DNA from: Bacteroidetes bacterium GWF2_33_38
Lineage (GTDB): Bacteria; Bacteroidota; Bacteroidia; Bacteroidales; GWF2-33-38
Assembly: GCA_001769505.1 (NCBI GenBank)
Contig: MEOF01000058.1
Location: forward strand, 1 to 61,138
Reading direction: 5' to 3'
DNA: 61,138 nucleotides
The notes under the pieces were generated by a model. That model ran no database searches. It was not told the DNA's origin and was given only the letters and a program-made list of their open reading frames with translations. Within the stretch, counting starts at the first letter, position 1, and the number at the start of each line of letters is the position of its first letter. Made by a program: the position numbers and the translations under genes. Below, one piece after another: positions 34,548 to 43,324 of the stretch.

Positions 34548-36866
34548 TTATTTCTCAACAATTAGAAATTCGGTTCTACGGTTGAGAGCTCGTCCTTGCT
34601 CGGTGGTGTTATCAGAAATTGGTTTATTTTCGCCAAATCCTTCGAATGACATTCTGTCGGAGGAAATATCAGAAATGAGTAAGTAAGAGTAAACTGATTT
34701 TGCTCGATCTTCCGATAAGATTAAGTTTTCAGTTTCGTCGCCAATGTTGTCGGTATGTCCATAAATAGCGATTTTTATGGTTGGATTTTCGATTAAGAAA
34801 TCGCTAAAATCGTCTAGAATTGAAATGCTTTCGCTTGTTAAACGAGCCGAATTTGTTGGAAATTGGATATTATTAAGTTTAAATATTTTTCCAACTTCAA
34901 TAGGTTTCATTTCGAAATTTTCAGTAAGAACAGGACGCTGAAGTTGAACAAGTTCTTTGGGCTTAATATACGATGAAGTGAATGCAAAACCTTTCTTCTT
35001 AACCGTAATTACAAAATCGTCTTCGGTAATTTTTTTAGGTTCTTTTTTAATGATGTATGGATTTTCGATTCTGCTGTTAAGTTTTTCAGCTTTTACAATT
35101 TTTTCATGTTCATAACTTGCCAAAATCTCTTTTTGCATTTTCTCTTTATCTTCTGTATTTATGTTTGTTGAATCAATTTTATCTAATATATCGAAAATAT
35201 CGATGGGTTCTGAAGTTTTATTATCATCGATAATGTCATTGCTCAAATTATTGTCGGTTAAAACTAAATTTGAGTTATTTTCTTTCACAGGAGGAGGAAT
35301 ATTTCTATCCGTAATCTTTAGGGCAATGGCATATTCTCCAGTCTTTTTATCAACCATTCCTTTCGTAACCGTTGCTGATTTGGTACTTTTCACAACTATT
35401 TCGGCATCTTCTATAGGTTCTCCATTTTCAGTAATTAATTGTCCTTTAACAATTACAACTTCTTCGGGGCGAGCATTTTCGTACAAATCGAACGAATAAA
35501 TGTCCCAACTGCCTTTGCCGCTTAATTTATTTGACGAGAAATATGCTTTGTCGCCTTTCAAGTTGACCGAAAACCCCAAATCATCATCTTCGGTATTTAT
35601 CGGAAATCCAATATTTATAGGCTCTTCCCACTTGTTTGATTTATCCATTCGAGTGTAAAAAATATCGAATTTTCCAAGACCTAAATGCCCATCTGAAGAA
35701 AAGTAAAGAGTTTGACTATCGGAATGAATAAAGGGTGATTTTTCGTTGTCGGCCGTATTAATAGTTGTTCCAATGTTTTGTGCCTTAGTCCAATTACCAT
35801 TTGCATCTTGTTTAGAAAAGTAAATATCGCTTGTCATATTTGCATCGTTCACGCCTACATTTTCTTCTCTTGTACTAGCAAAATAGAGTATTTTTCCGTC
35901 TGAAGAAATTGATGGCTGTCCTTCCCAAGTTGTTGATTTATTTATGTTTGGACCAAGATTGTAGGGTTTTGTCCATTGTCCGTCGATGAAATCGGAAGAA
36001 TAAATATCACAATTCGTATAAGCTCCGTAGTTTCCTTTTGCCATTTGACAAATTGTTAAGTACATATGTCTGTTATCGATAGTTATGCTCACACCACCTT
36101 GGTCACGTCCATCGTTGAATGGCGAAGCCATTTTTTGACCATCAGTATATATTTCGATTTCGGTTCCGGGTAAATCTAATAATTCACTATATGTAAATTC
36201 ATCAACTGTGTTTGCGGCAATCGAATTCAACTCTTTTTTTTCGTATCTCCGAGTATAAAATGCGTATTGACCATCGGGCGAAATTAATGGAAGAAACTCG
36301 CCTTTTTCAGATGAAACTCCTTTTACACTTGTTGGATTAAAAGGTACTGGATTCGTAATAATTGCAAAATATCTATCGAGTTTGTCGATTTTATTTTCAA
36401 CAATTTTGATTTTTTCTTTATCAGTTTTGTTATTCAAGATAAACTGATTGAAATTTTCTTTTGCTTTTCGATATTGTCGCGAATAGAAATAAAAATCGCC
36501 TAAATTGTAATATGCAATGTAATTTTCAAATGCAGGACAAAATTCTACAATTTTAAGAAAATGCTCTTCGGAGTATTTGTAGTATCTGTCAATTTTTTGA
36601 AATTCAGATGGTTGTTCAACTGCTTTATCGGCTTTAGATAAGTAAATGTTTGCTAACACAAAGTGAGCTTCAACATACTCTGGCTCAATTACTAAGGCTT
36701 CTTTGAGTAAACTTATTGCTTCACGTTCGGTGCTGTACGAAGCTTGTTCAAATAGTTTGATTGCTTTTTTATTTTTGGTTTCCTTACATTCGTTGTCCTT
36801 ATCGGCAAATGTAAAAGTTGGAATCAGAATGAGAAAGTATATTATGTAAACTCGAATTAAATTCAT
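34548..36866 (-). CDS. PorE-like protein: TPR, PD40 propeller, CarboxypepD-reg, OmpA
   Basis: 772 residues: signal peptide to about 22; TPR region (about 30-150; AHFVLANIYLSKADK, AYYNLGDFYFYSRQYRKA); PD40/WD40-like propeller (about 180-455) with repeats like GQPSISSDGKILYFAST; a regulatory-like domain (about 470-530; VKGQLITENGEPIEDAEI); and a C-terminal OmpA peptidoglycan-binding domain (about 655-772; IAIYGHTDNIGDETENLILSEDRA). The order is that of the T9SS component PorE. PorE of Porphyromonas is a lipoprotein; no lipobox is visible here. Related family members also serve elsewhere in the envelope, so the T9SS role is probable, not proven. Confidence 0.8.
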   Translation of the reverse strand: MNLIRVYIIYFLILIPTFTFADKDNECKETKNKKAIKLFEQASYSTEREAISLLKEALVIEPEYVEAHFVLANIYLSKADKAVEQPSEFQKIDRYYKYSEEHFLKIVEFCPAFENYIAYYNLGDFYFYSRQYRKAKENFNQFILNNKTDKEKIKIVENKIDKLDRYFAIITNPVPFNPTSVKGVSSEKGEFLPLISPDGQYAFYTRRYEKKELNSIAANTVDEFTYSELLDLPGTEIEIYTDGQKMASPFNDGRDQGGVSITIDNRHMYLTICQMAKGNYGAYTNCDIYSSDFIDGQWTKPYNLGPNINKSTTWEGQPSISSDGKILYFASTREENVGVNDANMTSDIYFSKQDANGNWTKAQNIGTTINTADNEKSPFIHSDSQTLYFSSDGHLGLGKFDIFYTRMDKSNKWEEPINIGFPINTEDDDLGFSVNLKGDKAYFSSNKLSGKGSWDIYSFDLYENARPEEVVIVKGQLITENGEPIEDAEIVVKSTKSATVTKGMVDKKTGEYAIALKITDRNIPPPVKENNSNLVLTDNNLSNDIIDDNKTSEPIDIFDILDKIDSTNINTEDKEKMQKEILASYEHEKIVKAEKLNSRIENPYIIKKEPKKITEDDFVITVKKKGFAFTSSYIKPKELVQLQRPVLTENFEMKPIEVGKIFKLNNIQFPTNSARLTSESISILDDFSDFLIENPTIKIAIYGHTDNIGDETENLILSEDRAKSVYSYLLISDISSDRMSFEGFGENKPISDNTTEQGRALNRRTEFLIVEK

Positions 36867-37145
36867 TTAGAGTTTCTAATTTTAATTTTTTATTGGCAAA
36901 ACTTAGCCAATATTCTAATGTTTGCATTCGGTTTCTTAATTTCTATATTCAAAATCATTCGAAACCGAAAAATTAATATAATTAATAAGGTGGCAAACTG
37001 ATGTTGCCCAAACTTGTATCATCGCTTTTTAAACTTAAAAACTTATACAGCATGGGCAAAAATACAAATAAAAATTTAGTCGGTCAGCAGATTTTAACAC
37101 AAGTTTTAGCATAAGTTAATACATTTGTAAATAAGCCCATTACCC

Positions 37146-37205
37146 GTAGCTTGACTATACTAGTTTGGCGAAGCATTCGCTTCGTCAATTACTATTATTG
37201 TAGCG
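37146..37205 (+). repeat. Compound palindromic repeat, copy 2
   Basis: Begins GTAGC like copy 1 (19348-19426) and has the same inner hairpin TTGGCGAAGC (37165-37174) / GCTTCGTCAA (37179-37188), loop ATTC. The left flank between outer arm and hairpin is shorter than in copy 1. Confidence 0.6.
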
Positions 37206-37228
37206 TTTACTGCACAATTATATTTTCT

Positions 37229-37256
37229 GCCCTTGTTGTAATCCTTTCCAACAATT
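37229..37256 (+). repeat. Direct repeat left of the orphan gene
   Basis: A 28-base unit containing CCTTGTTGTAATCCTTTCCA; identical except one base to 37859-37886, same orientation, 630 bases apart. Confidence 0.75.
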
Positions 37257-37455
37257 TTTTTATGCTCACACAGAGAATAGACTTGAACGATGGTAACAAT
37301 ATTTAACGAGCGTGGAAACACTAATTTTTCTTTTCTTGAATATTTTGTGAATTTTTAATTAGTTTTGTGTAAAAGGCTTGTTGGTGATAAAACAACAAAG
37401 GCGAAAACACAATTTTTAGTACTGAATTAAAAAACAAAATTCAAGCTGTAGAATA

Positions 37456-37797
37456 ATGGATAAAGAGATTTTTATTTTGTTAATAGACAAGGCTCTAAAA
37501 GAAACTGACAATGTTGTTGCTAAGTCAAAGTTTTTTCGTGCAGATAAAGAGCCAATATTAAGCACGAAAAAGGTATTAAATCTATTAAAAGATGAGATAT
37601 TTAAAAATAATGAGACTATAAGCTTAATAGTTTTAAGGGCAATGCATGATGTGGGTATGTCATCTTTTAAAGATTTTGAGAATACTCCATTAGAAGATGC
37701 GATTAATGATGTCACAGCAGTACTTTATAACAATATTCCTGAATATAAAAATTTAGAACCTTTGCGAAACGACTTTGGGAAAGGGCAACTAATATAA
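37456..37797 (+). CDS. Orphan protein bracketed by direct repeats
   Basis: 113 residues, no signal peptide or membrane segment, mostly helical (FILLIDKALKETDNVVAKSK; NNETISLIVLRAMHDVGMSS). Ends with LRNDFGKGQLI. I recognise no family. It is the only rightward gene between two leftward ones (34548-36866 and 37983-40403), and 28-base direct repeats stand on both sides, so it may be a small mobile cassette. Ordinary codon use suggests it is or was a real gene. Confidence 0.55.
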   Translation: MDKEIFILLIDKALKETDNVVAKSKFFRADKEPILSTKKVLNLLKDEIFKNNETISLIVLRAMHDVGMSSFKDFENTPLEDAINDVTAVLYNNIPEYKNLEPLRNDFGKGQLI

Positions 37798-37858
37798 TAG
37801 TTCTGTTATTGCAGTTTTATAGAACTAAATTGAAAATGGTTCATCCCAGCTCGTTTCC

Positions 37859-37886
37859 GCCCTTGTTGTAATCCTTTCCAATAATT
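37859..37886 (+). repeat. Direct repeat right of the orphan gene
   Basis: Same unit as 37229-37256 with a single C/T difference. Confidence 0.75.
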
Positions 37887-37902
37887 AAATATTTGTAATT
37901 AA

Positions 37903-37922
37903 CTCGGACATTCTTGTCCGAG
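37903..37922. repeat. Hairpin CTCGGACA/TGTCCGAG
   Basis: A perfect 8-bp stem with loop TTCT, 61 bases downstream of the TonB receptor stop codon (minus strand). It may serve as a weak terminator, though no T-tract follows. Confidence 0.5.
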
Positions 37923-37982
37923 AATATGCTTCTTAAAAACTATATCATCTGACTCCAAATTAACCCTAAAATAATACTGGAA

Positions 37983-40403
37983 TTAAAATCTAAACCCAAT
38001 TTTTAACATGTAATTTATACCTGCTTGAGGATAATAGTAAATCCACGACATTTCATTATTTTGCTCGTACCAATTTCCACCGTAAGCATTACTGATGTAT
38101 TCAGAATTTAAAATATTATTTACGAAAATCTGAGCATAAAAATCAGAAAAACCTTTGATTTTTGTACTGTAATCAATGCGAATGTTGTTTACAAAATATG
38201 CGTCAAGGCTTCGGGTATCGTTTGATGTATTGTCGATGTATTGTTTGCCTACATATTTACTTATTAAATTGACACTGAAATTTTCGTTGGCTACAAATGA
38301 TATTGTGTTCGAAGCTATTACGTTAGGGGAATATGAAATATCGGTTTCGCCTAAATCTTTACTTTCATACGTTTCGTTCCATTCTTCATCGTAATGATAT
38401 GCATATTCGACATAATCTTGAATTTTATTTTGCGATAAGGTTAAATTTCCGCTCCATTCAAAATGCTTAATAGGTTTCAGCCCAAAGCCAAGTTCTATCC
38501 CGCGTCTATAACTTTTTTCAACATTGGTCATAATAGGGTAGCCAACATTGTTTAATTCTCCGGTCATAACCAATTGATTGTTATAATTCATGTAATATAG
38601 ATTTGCACTGAATGCATATATTGTTGATGATAAGGTGTAACCAACTTCTATATCGTAAAGAGTTTCGTGAGTGGGGCAACTTGAACCACCATTTTTACTG
38701 GCTTCTTTTAAATCTGCTCTCGCAGGTTCTCGGTTTGCAATAGCATATGATGCAAAAACTCGGCTTTTATTATTAATGCTGTATGTTATTCCTGCTTTTG
38801 GATTCAAAAAATTCCAACTGTGTTTTTGATCTAATAAAACTAAATCGTCATCGGGACCTACCATTTCATAAGCAATATGTCTGAACTGCACATCGCCGAA
38901 CAATGATATTTTTTCGCTCAAACTGTATTGAATTTTACAAAATCCATTTGCATCTGTTTTTAATCCTTTGTTGTTGTACCATTCGTAATCTTTGGGAATA
39001 CTGGTATTGTATTTCATCCATTTAACCAATCCGAAATGGTCTCCATCGTACTTATTCCAAGCAGTTCCTATCGATGCATTTATATTATTTTTTCGATAAT
39101 TTAAGGTTGCTGTGTATCCGTAAAAAATATTGTCAAGCCATTTTTGTTGAATGATATCGCTCGAGTAAAAAATATTTAAGCTATCGAATTGTATAGGGGC
39201 GATTCCGTACGAATTTAAATCGTCGTTGGCTTTATATTGTTCGTAATAACCTTTTCCACTTGTGGCATGCAAATTTGCATTGAAATGCAAATTTTTCGAA
39301 AATTCGTGCGAAAAAAGTAAATGGTAATGATTTTGCCAATAATTGTCGGTTTCGCCATCGTAAAAATGCTGATTACCTTCCTTATCGAAATATTCACCAG
39401 CAGGATTAAAATTTCTGATTGAATCAATTATATAATCGGGGACACCCCACCAAGTGATTCCGGTATGTTCTTCACCTGTCATTACAACTGCTTTTAACAT
39501 ATTTTTTTCGTTGTAATATGAACCTGATAAATACATGGATTCATGGTCAGAAAATCCCCGCTGAATCCAACCGTCCGAATTAAGTTTGCTGTATCGAAAA
39601 TCGAAAGCAAATTTATTGTTAATCAATCCTGTTCCTGCCGAAATGCTTCTTTTAAATGTATTAAATGAGCCAATGGTTGATGAAATATCTGAATATGAAT
39701 TTTTTTCGATATTAAGAGTTTGAAAATTTACCGAAGCCCCGAACGAAGCTGCTCCATTAGTTGAAGTTCCAACACCACGCTGAATTTGAATATTACTAAC
39801 CGACGAAGTAAAATCAGCCATATTTACCCAATAAACGCCCTGCGATTCGGAATCGTTCAATGGAATCCCGTTAACGGTTATATTTATGCGAGTCATATCG
39901 GTTCCTCTGATTCGCATGTTTGTATATCCCATTCCTGTGCCATTTTCAGATGTAGCAACAACCGAAGGTGTTAATTCGAGTTGATAAGGAATATCGGCTG
40001 CAATTTTGTTTTTGCCAACTTCTTGTTTACTGATGTTTGTTTGTGCAATTGGAGTCCCATCGTTTGCTTTAATAGCTGTTACAAGTGCTTCGTCAGATAT
40101 GTACGAAGTTGATTTTAGTTTTACGTTTAACTCGGTTTCTTTTTCAAGGTTCAATTTTTGAATTTGAGTTTCGTATCCCATGTAACTGATTACAAGTTCG
40201 TATTCTTTGATACTTACATTTTTTAAAGAAAACTCTCCTTTTGAGTTTGTCGATGTTCCTAAAAATGTTCCTTTTACTACAATCGAAGCCCCGACTAATA
40301 CATTGTTCTCTTCGTCTTTTACACTTCCAGTAATATTTGCAACTTGGGCAATAATATTAAACCCATAAGCAAAAAATAAGATTAATAATGATAATTTTTT
40401 CAT
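37983..40403 (-). CDS. TonB-dependent receptor, probable thiamine/precursor importer
   Basis: 806 residues: signal peptide to about 20; carboxypeptidase regulatory-like domain (about 22-105; ITGSVKDEENNVLVGASIVVKG); plug domain (about 115-225; NMRIRGTDMTRINITVNGIPLND); and a 22-strand barrel to the terminal aromatic (MLKIGFRF). A TPP riboswitch in the leader (40480-40551), directly behind a promoter, says the receptor is repressed by thiamine diphosphate, so the substrate is likely thiamine or a precursor. The barrel sequence alone would not reveal this. Energy comes from TonB-ExbBD, not in the window. Confidence 0.9.
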   Translation of the reverse strand: MKKLSLLILFFAYGFNIIAQVANITGSVKDEENNVLVGASIVVKGTFLGTSTNSKGEFSLKNVSIKEYELVISYMGYETQIQKLNLEKETELNVKLKSTSYISDEALVTAIKANDGTPIAQTNISKQEVGKNKIAADIPYQLELTPSVVATSENGTGMGYTNMRIRGTDMTRINITVNGIPLNDSESQGVYWVNMADFTSSVSNIQIQRGVGTSTNGAASFGASVNFQTLNIEKNSYSDISSTIGSFNTFKRSISAGTGLINNKFAFDFRYSKLNSDGWIQRGFSDHESMYLSGSYYNEKNMLKAVVMTGEEHTGITWWGVPDYIIDSIRNFNPAGEYFDKEGNQHFYDGETDNYWQNHYHLLFSHEFSKNLHFNANLHATSGKGYYEQYKANDDLNSYGIAPIQFDSLNIFYSSDIIQQKWLDNIFYGYTATLNYRKNNINASIGTAWNKYDGDHFGLVKWMKYNTSIPKDYEWYNNKGLKTDANGFCKIQYSLSEKISLFGDVQFRHIAYEMVGPDDDLVLLDQKHSWNFLNPKAGITYSINNKSRVFASYAIANREPARADLKEASKNGGSSCPTHETLYDIEVGYTLSSTIYAFSANLYYMNYNNQLVMTGELNNVGYPIMTNVEKSYRRGIELGFGLKPIKHFEWSGNLTLSQNKIQDYVEYAYHYDEEWNETYESKDLGETDISYSPNVIASNTISFVANENFSVNLISKYVGKQYIDNTSNDTRSLDAYFVNNIRIDYSTKIKGFSDFYAQIFVNNILNSEYISNAYGGNWYEQNNEMSWIYYYPQAGINYMLKIGFRF

Positions 40404-40479
40404 TTATCCAATAGTATTAAATAATTAATAAAATTGAATAAGAGAAACTTAAAACGGTATTGGGATAAATTTAGATTCC

Positions 40480-40551
40480 GAATTTCCTACGCGGGTATTA
40501 ACCCGTTCAGGTTCCAAGGATTTTATCTCAGCCTTTTAGGCACTCCTATTC
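40480..40551 (-). promoter_or_regulatory. TPP riboswitch (THI element)
   Basis: Minus-strand reading gives the conserved parts in order: GGAGTGCC, CTGAGA, then ACCTGAACGGGTTAATACC and GCGTAGGAA, with closing GAAT/ATTC arms of P1. This is the TPP-binding core. It lies in the leader of the TonB receptor gene (start 40403), 76 bases before its ATG; the mode of control (transcription or translation) cannot be told, since no clear terminator follows. Confidence 0.93.
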
Positions 40552-40562
40552 GTTAACAAGGA

Positions 40563-40591
40563 CAAAGGTATGATAAAAAATGATTAACAAA
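40563..40591 (-). promoter_or_regulatory. Promoter of the TPP-riboswitch transcript
   Basis: On the minus strand TTTG (40591-40588) and TACCTTTG (40570-40563) are 17 bases apart, a full Bacteroidota promoter placed just upstream of the riboswitch. Confidence 0.7.
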
Positions 40592-40757
40592 AAAAAATGT
40601 AAATAAAAAAAGAATGCGAGTTGCGAATACTGACCATTTAAAGCTTTAATTTCATTATTCGTCAAATAAGTATCTATCATAAACAAATAAAACTTGAAAA
40701 AGAAAATAACAATGTGTATTTTTATATAGTCAGAACATTTGTTTAATTAAGATTAGA

Positions 40758-42761
40758 TTGCTCGAAAAAATCAAACATATTATTGCGATTATTTTCTTTT
40801 CGTTGATACTATTTTCTACTGTTTCTTCAACAGCTCAGGAAAAAAACGAAACTGAAATTTCTAATCTTTTAGATTTGAGTTTGGAACAACTTTTAGACAT
40901 TAACATAGTTTCGGCTACAAAAGAAATTAGCAGAATAAGCGAAGTTCCTGCAACCGTTCGAGTTATTACTGCTGAAGAAATTGCGATGAAGGGCTGTTTA
41001 ACATTAGAAGATGCATTATCTGATTTGCCTGGTTTTCAATTTCGCAATATTCAAGGTTTCAATAGTTATGTTTTTCAGCGTGGTGTACCTAGTCAAAACA
41101 ATACGATTTTAGTTTTAGTTGACGGAATACAAGTCAATGAATTAAATTCTGGCGGTTTTTATGGTGGCGGACAATATAATTTAACTAATGTTGAACGAAT
41201 TGAAGTAGTTTATGGACCGGCATCAGTTCTTTATGGAACAAATGCTATATCGGGAATCGTAAATATTGTAACAAAAGATTTCAAAGAAGGTAATTCGTTT
41301 TCGATAAACACAATGGTAGGAACTTTTAATACCTTCAGTTCTGATATGGCATATGCCCATTACGATTCTTTAAAAAAGTTTGGAGTTCAAGTTGCAGGAA
41401 TGTACAAAACTACCGAAAAGGCAAATCTTGCAGGTTCAGATGGCGATAATCAGTGGTCAAATAATATGGAAAATTTCGAAAATGACTATGCAATTGATGT
41501 TAAAGTAAAATACAAAAATTTGATTTTGGGGGCAAATGTAATGGATAAGAATGCCTCAAGAACTACAAATTATAAAACTATTGGTGGGCTTTCTCAAGAT
41601 TTTGGAACAAATTGGCACATCAGATTCACAAACACATATTTAAAATATGAGCTCAAAAAGAGCGATAAAATATCATATTTTTCAAGCTTCTACTATCGAA
41701 ATTCTACGGTTATGAATAATTCTATCGGTTACATTGAAATGCCGACAGATTCCACCGATGGTTTTCAAGTCAGGTATTATAGACCTAATAGCTTGATAGG
41801 TACTGAGAATAGAATCAACATAAAAATTAATGATAAATTAAAATTTATTGCAGGGATTGTATTTGAACATGAGCAACTTTCTGAAACTTTTTCAACTGAA
41901 GTTAGCAATTCATACGATATTGAGCCGATTGAAGCATCTCGCCCCGTTATTTTGAATAATTTTCTAGGAGGTATATTTGCTCAAGGTCAATTCAATTTTT
42001 TCAAGTATTTTTCGCTATCAGCTGGAATTCGAAATGATAATAGCAATTATAGCGGCAACATTTTTACCCCGAGATTCGGGCTTACATTTCATAAACAAAG
42101 TTTTTCTTCACGATTGTTATTTACGAATGCTTATAGAGCTCCCAAACCTTGGGATTATTATAGTGGAGTAGGAAACTTATCATTAGAACCCGAAAGAATG
42201 TACTCACTTGAATTTAGCAATACATATTTCATTGGTAAATATTTGAAATTAGATGCTTCTATTTATCGAAATTTATTGTATGGCGTTTTATCAAAAGAAG
42301 TAACAGCCTATAGTTACAGATGGGTTAATGAAGGAGAGTTATTAACAAACGGTTTTGAAACTTCCCTTTCATTTCGTAAAAAAAGTTATGACTTTTATCT
42401 AAATTATACGTACAATTCCTCGTTGGATGAAAATAATCAATTTGTACCCGAAATATCAAAACAAATATTTAACTTGGGCTCCCAATTTACAATAAAAAAT
42501 AAATTTGTAATCGGATTACGAGGCAATTATATTGGCAAAAGAGAGAATTTAAAGCAAATTGCTTCACAAGGAAGTACAACAATTGCTCCTGCTTTTGTTA
42601 CTAATTTCAGCTTTATGGTTAAGAACATTAAAAATGTAAATATTCAATTTTTAGTTAAGAATTTGTTTGATGTTGAGTATTATCATACATCGAATAATTC
42701 TCCCGATTGGTATAGACAAGCTCAACAGCAATTTTTAATGAAAATATCGTACATCATATAA
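40758..42761 (+). CDS. TonB-dependent receptor of a signalling operon
   Basis: 667 residues from a TTG start. Signal peptide to about 28, then LLDLSLEQLLDINIVSATKEI (a segment typical of receptors paired with signalling proteins), plug domain (about 55-175; VFQRGVPSQNNTILVLVDGIQVNE) and a barrel ending FLMKISYII. There is no N-terminal regulatory or signalling domain. It is followed at 5 bases by a YfiR-like gene and then histidine kinases, so it may act as a ligand-occupied sensor as well as an importer. The ligand is unknown. Confidence 0.88.
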   Translation: MLEKIKHIIAIIFFSLILFSTVSSTAQEKNETEISNLLDLSLEQLLDINIVSATKEISRISEVPATVRVITAEEIAMKGCLTLEDALSDLPGFQFRNIQGFNSYVFQRGVPSQNNTILVLVDGIQVNELNSGGFYGGGQYNLTNVERIEVVYGPASVLYGTNAISGIVNIVTKDFKEGNSFSINTMVGTFNTFSSDMAYAHYDSLKKFGVQVAGMYKTTEKANLAGSDGDNQWSNNMENFENDYAIDVKVKYKNLILGANVMDKNASRTTNYKTIGGLSQDFGTNWHIRFTNTYLKYELKKSDKISYFSSFYYRNSTVMNNSIGYIEMPTDSTDGFQVRYYRPNSLIGTENRINIKINDKLKFIAGIVFEHEQLSETFSTEVSNSYDIEPIEASRPVILNNFLGGIFAQGQFNFFKYFSLSAGIRNDNSNYSGNIFTPRFGLTFHKQSFSSRLLFTNAYRAPKPWDYYSGVGNLSLEPERMYSLEFSNTYFIGKYLKLDASIYRNLLYGVLSKEVTAYSYRWVNEGELLTNGFETSLSFRKKSYDFYLNYTYNSSLDENNQFVPEISKQIFNLGSQFTIKNKFVIGLRGNYIGKRENLKQIASQGSTTIAPAFVTNFSFMVKNIKNVNIQFLVKNLFDVEYYHTSNNSPDWYRQAQQQFLMKISYII

Positions 42762-42766
42762 TAGAT

Positions 42767-43324
42767 TTGAGAAAAATTATATACATATCGTTTATCTGTT
42801 CTATTTTTTGGCTTTGTTTATCGGGCTTTTACGAAAAACAGCCTCAAACATCAGAAAGCAACGTGAAAGCTGTATTTATTTTCAATTTTACCAAGTATTT
42901 AGAATGGACCAACAATACTAAATCTAAAACATTTGATATTGTAATTTTTGGGAAAAGTGATATTACTGCACCTTTAAGGGAGATTGCTGGTCTGAAGAAA
43001 GCAGGGGAGAAGAAAATCAGAATTATCGAAATCGACAACATTGACGAAATCCCACCATGCAATATTATGTATGTTGATCCATCACAAGAAAAATACTTGT
43101 CGAACTTATTGCAAACAGCAAAAGAAAAAGAAATATTAATTATAAGTAACAAAAAAGGTTACGGAGTGTTAGGTGTCCCTATTAATTTTGTTACAATTGA
43201 CGGCAAAGTGAAGTTTGAAATTAACATAAATTCGATTGAGGAGATTGGAATTAAGCCAAGTTCACAGTTACTAAAATTAGCAATACTGATTAAAAACGGT
43301 AAATATATCGATGGCAAAAATTAA
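42767..43324 (+). CDS. YfiR family (DUF4154) periplasmic protein
   Basis: 185 residues from a TTG start. Signal peptide (to about 22), then the DUF4154 pattern: NVKAVFIFNFTKYLEWTN (about 34-51), FDIVIFGKSDITAPLREIAG, CNIMYVDPSQEKYL, ILIISNKKGYGVLGVPINFV and VKFEININSIEEIGIKPSSQLLKLA. In Pseudomonas YfiR is a periplasmic inhibitor of a membrane diguanylate cyclase. Here the overlapping downstream gene is a hybrid kinase (14-base overlap), so YfiR probably modulates that kinase instead. Confidence 0.88.
   Translation: MRKIIYISFICSIFWLCLSGFYEKQPQTSESNVKAVFIFNFTKYLEWTNNTKSKTFDIVIFGKSDITAPLREIAGLKKAGEKKIRIIEIDNIDEIPPCNIMYVDPSQEKYLSNLLQTAKEKEILIISNKKGYGVLGVPINFVTIDGKVKFEININSIEEIGIKPSSQLLKLAILIKNGKYIDGKN

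Larger units (their letters stand above)
36867..37455. other. Repeat-bearing gap before the orphan gene
   Basis: 589 bases. It holds a TTGCCC/GGGCAA inverted pair around 37014-37060, a plus-strand TACATTTG box (37120-37127), the second compound palindrome (37146-37205) and the left direct repeat of the orphan gene (37229-37256). The rest is AT-rich with no convincing frame. Confidence 0.55.
40404..40757. other. Divergent region between the two TonB receptor genes
   Basis: This 354-base gap holds the riboswitch and its promoter. The right-hand part (40592-40757) is the upstream region of the second receptor; I find no full consensus -7 box there, only AACATTTG at 40735-40742, one mismatch. 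Confidence 0.55.

Noticed and set aside
37229-37886. Integron-type attC sites around the orphan gene
   Set aside because: The 28-base repeat has GTTGTAA in place of the GTTRRRY core and no paired inverse core; no integrase is present. A cassette by another route is kept as a finding.
40758-43324. A YfiBNR-type diguanylate cyclase system
   Set aside because: No GGDEF domain is in the operon; the CHASE8 protein is a histidine kinase. Only the YfiR and CHASE8 parts are shared.
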